Positions 51,274 to 63,200 of a stretch of DNA of 64,000 nt are shown here, in pieces. A model generated the notes under the pieces. The model was not told the DNA's origin. It made no database searches and saw nothing but the letters and a program-made list of their open reading frames with translations. A program made the position numbers and the translations under genes. This DNA comes from Lumbricus terrestris (lineage: Eukaryota; Annelida; Clitellata; Crassiclitellata; Lumbricidae): positions 12,660,107 to 12,724,106 of the forward strand of contig OX457036.1 in the NCBI GenBank assembly GCA_949752735.1, written 5' to 3'. The number at the start of each line of letters is the position of its first letter. Positions within the stretch are counted from its first letter, which is position 1.

Positions 51274-54200
51274 CACAGTGTTGCACACACATGCATCTGG
51301 TCACCTGGTGCCGTCAGCTCTTGGAGCTCTGGCGATATTCTTGATGTATCCTCTCCAGTGTCCCCTCTCTCTTGTTGCCTCTCTCAGCTCCTCCAAGTTC
51401 ATGCCAGACTTTTCCTGTACCTCATCCAACCATCTCTTCCTTGGTCTTCCGCGTCTCCTCCTTCCCTCACCGCATGCCGTCATCAGCTCCTTCTCCAAAC
51501 CGTTAGATCTCATCACATGGCCGAAGTAGCTCAATTTCCTCCAAGTCGCTGTTTGCTGTAGTGTCTCATCTCTCTCTATTCCGAGCTCCTCACGCACCGA
51601 TTCGTTAGTTCTCTTCTCCGTCCATGAAATCCTTAACATTTTTCTCCAAATCCACATCTCGCACGCGTTGATTTTCTTTTCCATATCCAGTGTCTTTGTC
51701 CATGTTTCGCATCCATATAGGACGACCGGGAAGATCAGTGCTCTTACCAGTCTTTTCTTTGTTTCCCTGCTCACATATTTATCTTTCCAAATATTTCCCA
51801 GACCGTTCATTGCCGTTTTTCCCATTGATACCCTCCGCCTTATTTCCATATCACATCTTCCCTCCTTCTCTAACATAGATCCCAGGAATGTGAAGCTCGA
51901 TATACTACCTCTATCGTTTACATCATGAATTTTCTTGGCAAAGATAAGGGGTGGTTTGCCATTGCCTTCCCCCCGTTTGCCGTCCGTGCCCGTTCGTTCA
52001 CCCCTCCATACGGAGGGGTTACTAACAGGTCGCCCCACGAGAAGGTGGGCACGGTGGACTTTGGTTCGCCAGCCCAGGTCGGTTCCGAGTCTACGCTCCA
52101 ATTGGAGTCGTCGGTCAGGTCTCCTCCCTGCTTTACTCACGTGAATGAGTGACTGACAAACCTTTGCGACCCACAAACCCACACACACGCACACAAGCAT
52201 ATAATTATATATATATGCAATAGGGTGTCCCCAAAAAACTTTTTCTTGAAATTCTTTGGTCTCTCCAGTCAAAAAGTTTCCTATGGAGATGATAATATTT
52301 GTGTAATTTTTTCGAATTTTTAAGAAAATTTTTAGGGCGCCTTCAAGGAGCCCCAAATTTTATATATAGCGTACTATGATATTCGTGTGCAAATATTTCA
52401 ATACAATGAAGCAGCGTCATTCACACCACATATTTTAAATATTTTCGCACAAAATATGATATGTCATACAAAGTAATTGCTCAAAAAATGTTATGCTATA
52501 TTTTTCTCAGACTGGTTTTGCAGTTAATTGACTGAAATATGACAAAATTGATATATTATGCACAGACTTGCATGTATTATTAGCATTTGGAATATTGTGA
52601 CGATTTGGACTAATGCATTGCGTGGGTGCACTATGTGTTGACAGCCTTTGACCGTTCTGTTTTTGTCTGCCTGCTTGTCTTCCTCCGTCCGCCTGTGCGC
52701 TGCATCCGCCTATCTGCTGCATGCACTGACTCGCCGCCTACGACTGCTGCCGACCGGACTGGCTGGCGCGCATCGCGCTTTGCCTGCTATAAAAGGGCAG
52801 GATTTCACTGTTCGCCACCGACTCTCGAGACGGCCACGAAGCTGACTAGAGTGCCTGGCACTTGATACACGGTAAAACGTGGGTTCGAGTGGAGACCGAC
52901 TTGCTTTCGGACGGCCTAGAAGCTGACTGATCGCCTGCCGCTCAACACACGGTAAAACGTGAGTTTGAGTGGTAGTTGACTGACAACCGATTTCAGACGG
53001 CCTTGAAGCTGACTGATCGAGTGACACTCGACACACGGTAAAACGTGAGTCCGAGTGGGGACTGACTACCGACTCCTGGTAAGGCCACGAAGCTAACCAG
53101 AGAGGCCGGCACTTGACACACGGTAAAACGTGGGCTCGAGTGGTGACTGACTCTGTGGGGACTCCTGGATGTCGACTTGAGCTACGGTTCGGTCTAGATG
53201 TCGGTTTCTCTCACTGTGGGGATTCCTGGATGTCGACCTTGCACAACGGTCTAGATGTCGGTTTCTCCCTGACTACTGCGACGGTTACTGCGACGGTTAC
53301 TGCGACGGTTACTGCGACGGTTACTGCCGACGACTACCTTCTCGACTGACGGGTGGTGCCAGGACGGTGACTGCGACCGTAAGGAGGACTCTGGGTGCTA
53401 TAGGGGTTGCTGCAGTCCATATCGAGTCCCATTTCTAGTACTGTTCCGTTCTGTTCGCCTATTTGTATTTGCCTTGCTATATGTTGTCATTGGAAGCCAA
53501 TAAATGTGTTTAAGCCTAGTCGGCTAGTCTTTAGTCCCCAGCTAAAGCCTTACCCCCGGACAAGACTGACGAGACCGTGACGACAGGGTTGGTGGTTCGG
53601 CTCCTGGTATCTTTTGCCCAGCCCTGTTCCGTTACATATTGGTACCAGAAGTGGGGTCCGTTACAAACTGGTACCCGGTAAGTGGGGTCTTTTGTTCTTT
53701 GGTCTCTTGGTTTCCTTTGGCTTTGGTTTTGGCCTTCGACAGAACTGGAACTTGGGGTGGTAGACTTTGACTCTGACAGACTGGCAACGATGTGGAGCAC
53801 TCGGACGGACGGAACTGCTCCTGGCTTCCCGATTACTTCGCCGCCAGTGCCGCCAAGAAAGGAAGCCTTGATCGACTTCGAGGTCGAGTCCAGCCGTTTC
53901 CTGCAGAAGATTGATTTCGACGACTCGCCGAAGAGGGACCGCAAGAGCATGCTGATCCCGGAGAAAGACGTCAGCGCTTTGGAGACAAAGGTCCTGGAGA
54001 ATGTCAGTCGTTTGGTCGGGGAACGCAAGAGCCCGATGAAGCCTGGGAAATTCGATGGAACCGGATCCCTCGAATCGTTCTTGGCACAATTCGATGTGTG
54101 CGCGAGACACAACCGATGGACTGCAGACGATAAAGTCGACTTCCTCCGCTGCTCGTTGGAGAAGGCAGCAACGCAGCTGCTCTGGGATTTCGGAGCCCGG

Positions 54201-57200
54201 ACGGAAGTCACGTACGAACAGCTCGTCGAGAGACTGCGTCAACGGTACGGCGCGGAAGGTCAAGCTGAGACTTTCCGTGCGCAACTATACTACCGCCGAC
54301 AGAGAGCTGACGAGACGCTTGGGGATCTGCTGCACGACATCCGGAGACTCGTCGTCCTTGCTTATCCGGTTCCGTCCAATGAAACTACGGAGATCGTCGC
54401 GAAGGACGCCTTCCTCGAAGCGATCCGTGACCGGGAGTTGTCTCTCAAGGTGAGGGAACGCGAGCCAAAGACGATCGACGAGGCGTACCGAACCGCTCTA
54501 CGCCTCGCCGCCTATCAGCAGACGTCGGAACTGGAAGACCGACGTAGACCAGCCAACCGAGTGAGAGGAACGCAAGAAGGTGACGCCGGTGGACAACTTC
54601 AGTCCCAACTGGACAGCTTCTTCGCTGCGCAACGCAAGTGGCAACAGGATCTGGAATAGGGTGGTTAAAAAAAATAAAATTCAAGCTAGATACCAAGACA
54701 CTCTCTCAATTTGTTAGACCTGTCAATAGTATTATTGACACCAAATTTCAACTTCCTAGTCCAACTGGAAGATTGTGCTCAACGACGTAGAAATATTACC
54801 ATATAGTTGTATTGGATAGAAATCTTAATTCATTGTAGCTTGATCAAAAACCTCAACCATTGTCGTGTAGATGACCTTGAAATAGTTTCTGTTGTGCTAT
54901 TATACTTACCGCAGTCAAGACTAGACTGCTGTTTAGCCATCAATTGACAAATTAATGTACTTGATAGCAATGACATATTATACGCTGATCTGATCATGAA
55001 GCATTGAGATTGTTGGTGTCAATCACTGCGCAGCAGCGCTTGTGTGCGATCTTTTGTCCTGTCACTTTCACGAAATACCATTCACAATTTTGACATGGAG
55101 TGCTTACGATGACCAGGATGGAGCATGCTGAAACTGTAAGATCTGAATTTGTACCCACTTGCAGCACACTGGATATGTTGACCGCCTGTCAGTGCTAGCT
55201 TCAGGTGATGGTGTGGACAAACTCTTTATTGTGCCCAACTTTCCCTCTATGCCGGATATAATTTAAATCCAAGGTCTTTCATTATCTTCTGAACTTAATA
55301 TGAAGACTCACTGATAATGTTCAAGCCTTGATCTTTGATACAACACATGACAACACCGGGTGTTTTAGAGGAGTAGCTAAACGTTTTTCAAGAAGACATA
55401 ATAGGAAACAAGTTTATGTGGCTGGCCTGCTGTCATCATAGGGATGGAGTTGATTTTAGGGAAAATCTCCATTTGTGCTGTGGTCCATCTAATTCAAAAT
55501 ATAATCCAATATTTAAGAGATTTAAGAATGTGTGGGATGGTGTAACACGTGACAACATCCGAGTTCTATAAGTCGCATCCATTACTGAAGCCTCCCGTGA
55601 GAGAGCATTCGCTTTTCTCAAGTAGTCTGCTGAAAATAAAGTCAGTTTAAGAGATGACTACCAAGAAATCATTGAGGTGTCAACGGCTGTCCTTGGAAGT
55701 CAGCCCTCAATAAGAAACTGGATAGCCCAATTTACCATACACGTTGATTGGCCAGGTTACTGTATGCCATCAAAACACCGATTTAACAGTCAACGTGACG
55801 TATTCAATCTAAGAAAGTAGGAAGAAACTCAGATTCATCCATTTGTGTGATTTGTTTCCCTTCTTCTCTCAAAGGCATGGGCAAAACCTCCTCTTGCTGC
55901 TGAAACTCCAGGACAAGATCTGTCAAATTTGATTCATCTAGGAAATAATTATGATTCAGGTGACTACTATCTATAGGAGATCAGCGTTGCTGCCATGAAT
56001 GTCCTAGAAAATCACTAGTACATTGTACCTTTCAGATGAGGCTTAAGGTCTGACACTGTTATGTTGCCAACTGCCTGCTACAGATAAGGTGAAGATACTT
56101 TACGTAATGACTGCAAATCCTCGGTGAAAGGATGTTGAGGGGTAAGGATGTGGTGCTGAAGGAGAGGGATTGCCTGGGCGACTTTGTAACCCAGTGAACA
56201 CTGACACTACTGCCACACCTGAAGTTTGGTGATTCTCTTTTTGCACTTACACCTGAGCAATAGATTGAGAATGAGGATTATCAGCAGGGCAGAGACTGAA
56301 GTCAGCAATTAAGAGTGGTCAACAACACGGCTGAGAGAAGTGTGAAGTTGTTCGAGGAATTCAACTGACTCATCGCTGATGAAGAAAAAAGCTGTGTTTT
56401 CTCCGAGTGGTCAAGGCAAATAGGAAAGTTGCCCTCACTCAATCAATCAAGAAATCTGCTGTTGACACCGTGCTTGCAAACTGCAAGGCCTTCTTGAGTA
56501 TAAGACTGCATCGGGTGTGGTGTCATAAAATAAGAACAATTATAGACATTTGTGGATTTAATTATGTTTTTTGACATTTTTTGACACTTTCCAAATTTAA
56601 AACCTACTGAAATTTTCGATTTCAAGCTGACCAACTCTTTAAGTATCACACATATTGTCATTTTACAGAAATGTTTGATTTATTTCGAAATAAAACTCGA
56701 TTGTATGGGAATATAATGCTCGACACATGTATTTCTACATTAACGTCTATACATTGGCCCATGCAAAGTAACACAGTCGTTGAGCACCGCTTTCCAGTTG
56801 GAATAGGAAGCTGAAATTTTGTCTCAATAATACTATTGATAGGTCTAACAAACGGGGAGGGTGTCTTGGTTTTTAGCTTGAACTTTATTTTTTACCATGT
56901 ATCTGTGAACCACACTAATCTGGAAGGGAGGATCAGCCGTCAGCTGGAGGAACTCCGAGGCTCGTATCGGACGAGTCTCGACGCCGAACCGACAGTCTCT
57001 CCGCCGGTTCCGCCTCCGGGAAGGTCTCCCGGGAACTCTGGTCGAGCCGTGACCTGCTTCAACTGTGGACGCGTGGGTCACGTGGCTCGTCAGTGCCGCC
57101 AACGCCGACAGCCTCCCAACCGTCAAGACGACGCACGCAACTCGGGCCCGACGACGCCCGAGCAGAATGGACCGATCGTCACCAACCACACTACGAGAGA

Positions 57201-60200
57201 CCGAACGACGACTGGTGTGACGAACAACGCGATCTACATCCGTGGAGAGATCAACGGACAGCAAAGAACTTGCCTAGTGGACACTGGGTCGGAGGTAAGC
57301 CTGGTTCCCTCATCTGATGTTGATGGTTTGCCGCTCCAACCTTGTAACCGCGTTCTTTTGGCTGCAAATGGTTCTGCGATTAGAGTCTTGGGTCAGCTGG
57401 ATGTCCCGATTAAAATCTCCAGAGGGTTTTCCATTGATACCTGCTTTCTTGTCTCTGATCAGATAGGCGAGCCTATGCTTGGAATGGACTGGCTAAGGAA
57501 GCACCGATGCAGGCTTGGTTTTGGACAGGGCGCACTCTTTGTTGGTCGTCGTCGTATTCCACTGGTTAAAGGGAATGGTTCACTTTGGTGCCGCAGGGTG
57601 ATGGTTGCAGAGGAGACAACTGTTTTTCCTCGATCTCAGTGCGATATTCCATGCATGACGCAGTATAGGAATTTGTCGACCACTGGACAGGCGTGGATGA
57701 CTGAGTCTAAAGAGATCCAGCCTGGTTTGCACGTAGCTAGGGTTGTGCTTGATGATGATGCTGATAGGGCCTGCATTCGTGTGGTAAACTTGAATGAGCA
57801 ATCTGCTTTGTTGACTGCTAATCAAATGTTGGGTGATTTGCACCCAGTTAAGGTCGAGGTAAGGGAGGAAACTGATAGTCATACGGGTCCCGAAACTCAT
57901 TTGGTTGAGAAACTTATGGAGGAAATTTCGGAGGATGTCCCGATGGACGTGAAAGAACGGTTGAAAGGTTTATTGACGGAGTATGAAAGCATTTTCTCGA
58001 CCACAGACCAGGACTTGGGACGAACCGCGATTTCCCAACACAGGATCGACACTGGAGACTCTCGTCCTGTGAGACAACCCTTACGGAGACAACCGCTCCC
58101 GTATCAGGCTGCTATTGATGAGCAATTGGGTCAGATGTTGTCGACTGGAGTTGTTGAACCTATTGTTGGTGGATGTTCTGCGTATGTTGTGCTTGATGAG
58201 TCTTTGCAATTTTGTCCTGGTCTGACCCGCAAGGATTTTGGTCCTTTTTCTGGAATTGATGTATGTCTGAGAGTCCCACTTCGTACAGTGTGTGTCGGCA
58301 TACTGGGATCGGATTGCGTATATGTCCATGGGAGGATGAGTTGTGGTCGTGCGGATGGGACCGCTTCCGCTCGGTCTACCTACAAGTCGATTTTGAATTG
58401 TGGACTTGTGCCTTTCGACCCTGGAGGATATGGGTTAGATGTTGGTCGACCAAATCGAGAGAAGTCTACTTATTCGACCTACGTAGCGGCGCATGTCGAT
58501 AAACACTGCTATGGGCGGACGAAGGGTCGGTGGAGCGAGTCGCCTGCGAAAGTGACCGAAGGACCACGCGTCGAGACAACGGACAGCGCTACAGCTTCCT
58601 CCAGCCGTCAGCCGCGTCACCGCTGGAAAGAAACACTTACGAAGGCAGCCTCTTCGGGACGACGACGCACCGACGTCCGCGATGGCGCGACGGCTTCTGC
58701 TGTCGATCGGCCAAGGACCAGGTCCTTTGCATCACGAAGAGAAGCAACAGAAGCAAGAGAAGCAACGGAAGCAACAGAAGCAACGGAAGCAAATTCGGAC
58801 GGAGCAACGACGGTCTCAAGCAGACCACGTCGGGCCGTTCGTCGGCCTGTCCGGTTCCAGTAGAGTGTACGAGGGTGACGGCGCACGTTTCCTCTACGTG
58901 TGCGCAGTCTACTCCTCTTCGTGCGCGCATGGACGTGCGCGTGGCTTCCTCGTCGGCGCGCTGGTGTGCGCGCGCGCTTCCTCCTTCGTCGGCGTGCTTG
59001 TGTGCGCGCGTGGCTTCCTCGCCTACTCCTTCTTCGGGCGCGCATGGGTGTGCGCGCGTGGTTCCTCGACGTTCTACTCCTCCGTCGGTGCACATGTCTG
59101 CGTACGTGTGCGCGTGGCTTCCTCCTCGTCGGCGCGCTTGTGTGCGCGCGTGCTTCCGCGACGTCTACTCCTCGTCGGCGCGCTTGTCTGCGCGCGCTCC
59201 TCGATGTCTACTCCTCTTCGACGCACATGTCTGCGTACGTGTGCGCAGGTTCTCGTCTGCGCGCAAGTCACGTCTGCGACAAGGACCTCTATGGACCGAT
59301 GACGAAGAATGAAGAGAATGAACAGTTTCTACGAGTTGACTGATCCGGTGAACTTTGTGCGATAGACACTCGTAAAAAGCATTGAACAAAGGTCATGGAC
59401 TTTTAATTAGTGGTCATGAGAAATGACTTTTCGATTTTTGTGTTTTAAACTGTTGGGCTATATACGAACTGAACTCTAATTAACCAAGTCGGTTTTGTTG
59501 AATGACTTCGTGCAATGAACATTGAACTGTGCGATTTGTCGTGTACTAATTCGTGTTGTGTTTCTTGAAAAGAAAAGAACAGACAGACTTTTTATTTGTA
59601 GAGAACGATTGCATTATTGAACTCTTATCTTGTGAAAAAGACATTTTAGTGCGAATCTTTGAACAGTGAAGTTTTGCGCTAGTTTTGGCGATTTTCTTGT
59701 ATTCGAACTTAGTGTGTCCGATGAACAGTTGACTGCGATGAACAGTACTAGTTAAGTTTTAGGGACACTGTGTTTGTCACGTCGTGTTTTGTTTCGCAAT
59801 GCCGTGCTTAGTTTGCTCCAAAATGGGACTTTTGGATTGCTTTTGGGGGAGGCATGTGACGATTTGGACTAATGCATTGCGTGGGTGCACTATGTGTTGA
59901 CAGCCTTTGACCGTTCTGTTTTTGTCTGCCTGCTTGTCTGCCTCCGTCCGCCTGTGCGCTGCATCCGCCTATCTGCTGCATGCACTGACTCGCCGCCTAC
60001 GACTGCTGCCAACCGGACTGGCTGGCGCGCATCGCGCTTTGCCTGCTATAAAAGGGCAGGATTTCACTGTTCGCCACCGACTCTCGAGACGGCCACGAAG
60101 CTGACTAGAGAGCCTGGCACTTGATACACGGTAAAACGTGGGTTCGAGTGGAGACCGACTTGCTTTCGGACGGCCTAGAAGCTGACTGATCGCCTGCCGC

Positions 60201-63200
60201 TCAACACACGGTAAAACGTGAGTTTGAGTGGTAGTTGACTGACAACCGATTTCAGACGGCCTTGAAGCTGACTGATCGAGTGACACTCGACACACGGTAA
60301 AACGTGAGTCCGAGTGGGGACTGACTACCGACTCCTGGTAAGGCCACGAAGCTAACCAGAGAGGCCGGCACTTGACACACAGTAAAACGTGGGCTCGAGT
60401 GGTGACTGACTCTGTGGGGACTCCTGAATGTCGACTTGAGCTACGGTTCGGTCTAGATGTCGGTTTCTCTCACTGTGGGGATTCCTGGATGTCGACCTTG
60501 CACAACGGTCTAGATGTCGGTTTCTCCCTGACTACTGCGACGGTTACTGCGACGGTTACTGCGACGGTTACTGCGACGGTTACTGCGACGGTTTCTGCCG
60601 ACGACTACCTTCTCGACTGACGGGTGGTGCCAGGACGGTGACTGCGACCGTAAGGAGGACTCTGGGTGCTATAGGGGTTGCTGCAGTCCATATCGAGTCC
60701 CATTTCTAGTACTGTTCCGTTCTGTTCGCCTATTTGTATTTGCCTTGCTATATGTTGTCATTGGAAGCCAATAAATGTGTTTAAGCCTAGTCGGCTAGTC
60801 TTTAGTCCCCAGCTAAAGCCTTACCCCCGGACAAGACTGACGAGACCGTGACGACAGGGTTGGTGGTTCGGCTCCTGGTATCTTTTGCCCAGCCCTGTTC
60901 CGTTACAATATTATTTAACCATTATTGACTACTATAATAATTCGACCATTTATTCAAAACAGAGTTTACTTTGAAATGGCATATTGGTACACAGTACCAA
61001 ATGTGAGATAGTCACATGTTTGGTCCAATCAGTAGTTCACTACATCGGAAGAAGTGACTCAAGAGAGTCATGGTTGCAATTTGGGAAGTACTTTTTATGT
61101 TTTTCAAGAGCTTGCAATTAGAACTGTTTATGACTTTCATTTGTTATGGCATTAAATGTCTGTATCAGGCACAGCCAGTACCCCATGTCAAATTCCTCAC
61201 GATTACAATGGCTTAATTGTACGGTTTTTCAGATGGTCAAACAGCAGAACTCTCTAGAGAGCTATCGTCAATGCCGGTAGTTTGGAAAAGGTTTTGAGAG
61301 ATATATAGCTCTGGTAAAGTTGTGGAAGAAACTTGACCAAGTAAGATCCAATTTCGGGGTCTTGTGTAGTACGAGAGTTGTTTCCTTGTGTGGTGTTAAG
61401 AGATCGGAAAACAATTCAAGAGTTGCATGCTTTGGATTGAAGTATCAAGAATGGCATTGCATTGCTTTAAGTGCAGTAATACTGAGACCAGGATAATCAT
61501 ATGCCTGTAATCTTCTAACTAACATGATGCAATTAAATGGAGTATCAGATGAGATCGGACTGTGCGCCAGGATAGAATGTAGGCTTACACTGATACAACA
61601 AAAGTTGTTAAAGTGTTTTAATTGTGAATCATTATCTGTGAAACAGATGACAGTCTCATTTCCATAGAACGGCAACTACATTTTCATTGAGTAATATAAC
61701 GGTAATACAACATACTCTATCTGAAGAGCATCAAACTTGCAAATACCAGTTATGTTTGGTACATCCATCCCATCATCAACTCAGCAAATATAAAGAATTC
61801 ATAGAAATCCTCCACAGGATGATGCTCTGTGAGCCTGATCCAAAAAGCAAGTTTTAAAGCCCTCAGTTAACAATAATTATCTTTTGGGGTTTGTTGCCGC
61901 AGAAACTGACGTTTGTTTTATTTGAACCAGTTTCATCAAACATCTTGAAAACACAGCATATCTGCAGCCTTTTAGATGGTCAAAGACATGAATAAAAGTC
62001 GCTGGAAAGCATCACCTCAAAGAAAGCACAAGTTCTCATATAGATGGTCAATTCCTCAACTTTGACAGTGCTTTAGTTTTACTGTGACTTGCCATGACAA
62101 TAAAATTAACCAATATTGTAATATATAAAATATGTAAGCCATTAAACCATATTTGCATTATGTAACAGACTGTAGTGAAAAGAATATATCAAACAGTCTG
62201 AAATTTCGTTTTGCACACTTTACGAAATGGCTGCTACATACATGCAAACCCACGATGAAACAGCAGCTCTGCATGAAATTATATATATTATATATAATAT
62301 TATATATATATGTATATATAGGGCATATATATATATTATATATATATATGCGTGGTGTACTTATTCAGAACGAAAATGGCGTTGGGCTGCAGAAAATCCA
62401 AGGTTCATGAAAATACGCATGAGTGAAATTGATAAAGATAGCGGCAGACCACAATGCATTTTTATGATATCTTATAGCCCTTTGGGGGACCCCTAAATGC
62501 CCTTGAAAAAATTTGAAATTATTTCCCCAAAGTTATCTTCCACCAATGATACTTTTTGGCTGGAGAAACTTAGCATTTTCAAATATAACCTCAAAATGGG
62601 ACACCCTAATATGCAATAATTATACATAGGTTTTTTAAAATAAAGAACTTATATCGCTCCTTGTATCTTATAAGCTAATGGTGGTTCTAGAAGGGGGCGT
62701 GTTGGACGCAATGCTCCATGAACCTGGTGCAGGGATGTTGTCCCTGATTGGGTTTTATGTATGAGGCTACGACCAAACATCACGTGCTGTTCTTTCTTGA
62801 CCTCCCATACGGCCAGAGGCTTAATAGAAAGAAATCTGAAACGTAGGCCTAAGAATTTAAGCAGCTCCACTTCAAGAGCTACTACTCAGAGGCGCTCCAG
62901 ACCTTACACCACCAAACCACAATCAAACGAGAATGATTTTCAAACGCCGGCGGAAGAGAGGCAAAGAAAGACCAAGAAGTTAATTAAAGTTTAATATTGT
63001 CTATGTTGGAGCAACTAATTGTACCACCTTCCCTTACCTCTGCACCATTCATGATAAATTTTGCTGGCATTTTATACGAATCTAACCAACTAGCCCCGGT
63101 CTACCCTACCCTGGTACTTGATGAGAAAAGAGCTGCTAGACTGGTGCATCGTCTCCTGCGTCAATCGGAGGCTGGGCTGCAGATAGATGTGGACAGAGCT

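Larger units (their letters stand above)
52596..60907 (+). mobile_element. Ty3/gypsy-type LTR retrotransposon, pol-deleted
   Basis: Two direct LTRs (52596-53636 and 59855-60907) enclose gag, a CCHC motif, protease and the first part of an RT leader, but no RT, RNase H or integrase core. The 4-bp duplication ATAT flanks it (52592-52595 and 60908-60911). LTRs start TGTGACG and end CGTTACA. It sits antisense in the receptor gene's intron, inside the outer hAT, and its gag is split by another hAT. It must depend on enzymes from elsewhere to move. Confidence 0.93.
52221..62608. mobile_element. Outer hAT-like DNA transposon (interrupted)
   Basis: Termini TAGGGTGTCCC at 52221-52231 and its inverse at 62598-62608 are flanked by a perfect 8-bp duplication ATATGCAA (52213-52220 and 62609-62616). 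Similarity between the ends continues in patches (for example CTCCAGTCAAAAAGT against CTCCAGCCAAAAAGT) over about 130 bp. Subtracting the LTR element leaves about 2.07 kb (52221-52595 plus 60912-62608). No transposase frame is readable in it; what remains is AT-rich. Confidence 0.82.

Noticed and set aside
58617..59343. Arg-rich and Cys/Ala/Val-rich ORFs on both strands
   Set aside because: Composition effect of GC-rich tandem repeats inside the retrotransposon; only the plus-strand frame ending at 58863 is continuous with protease.
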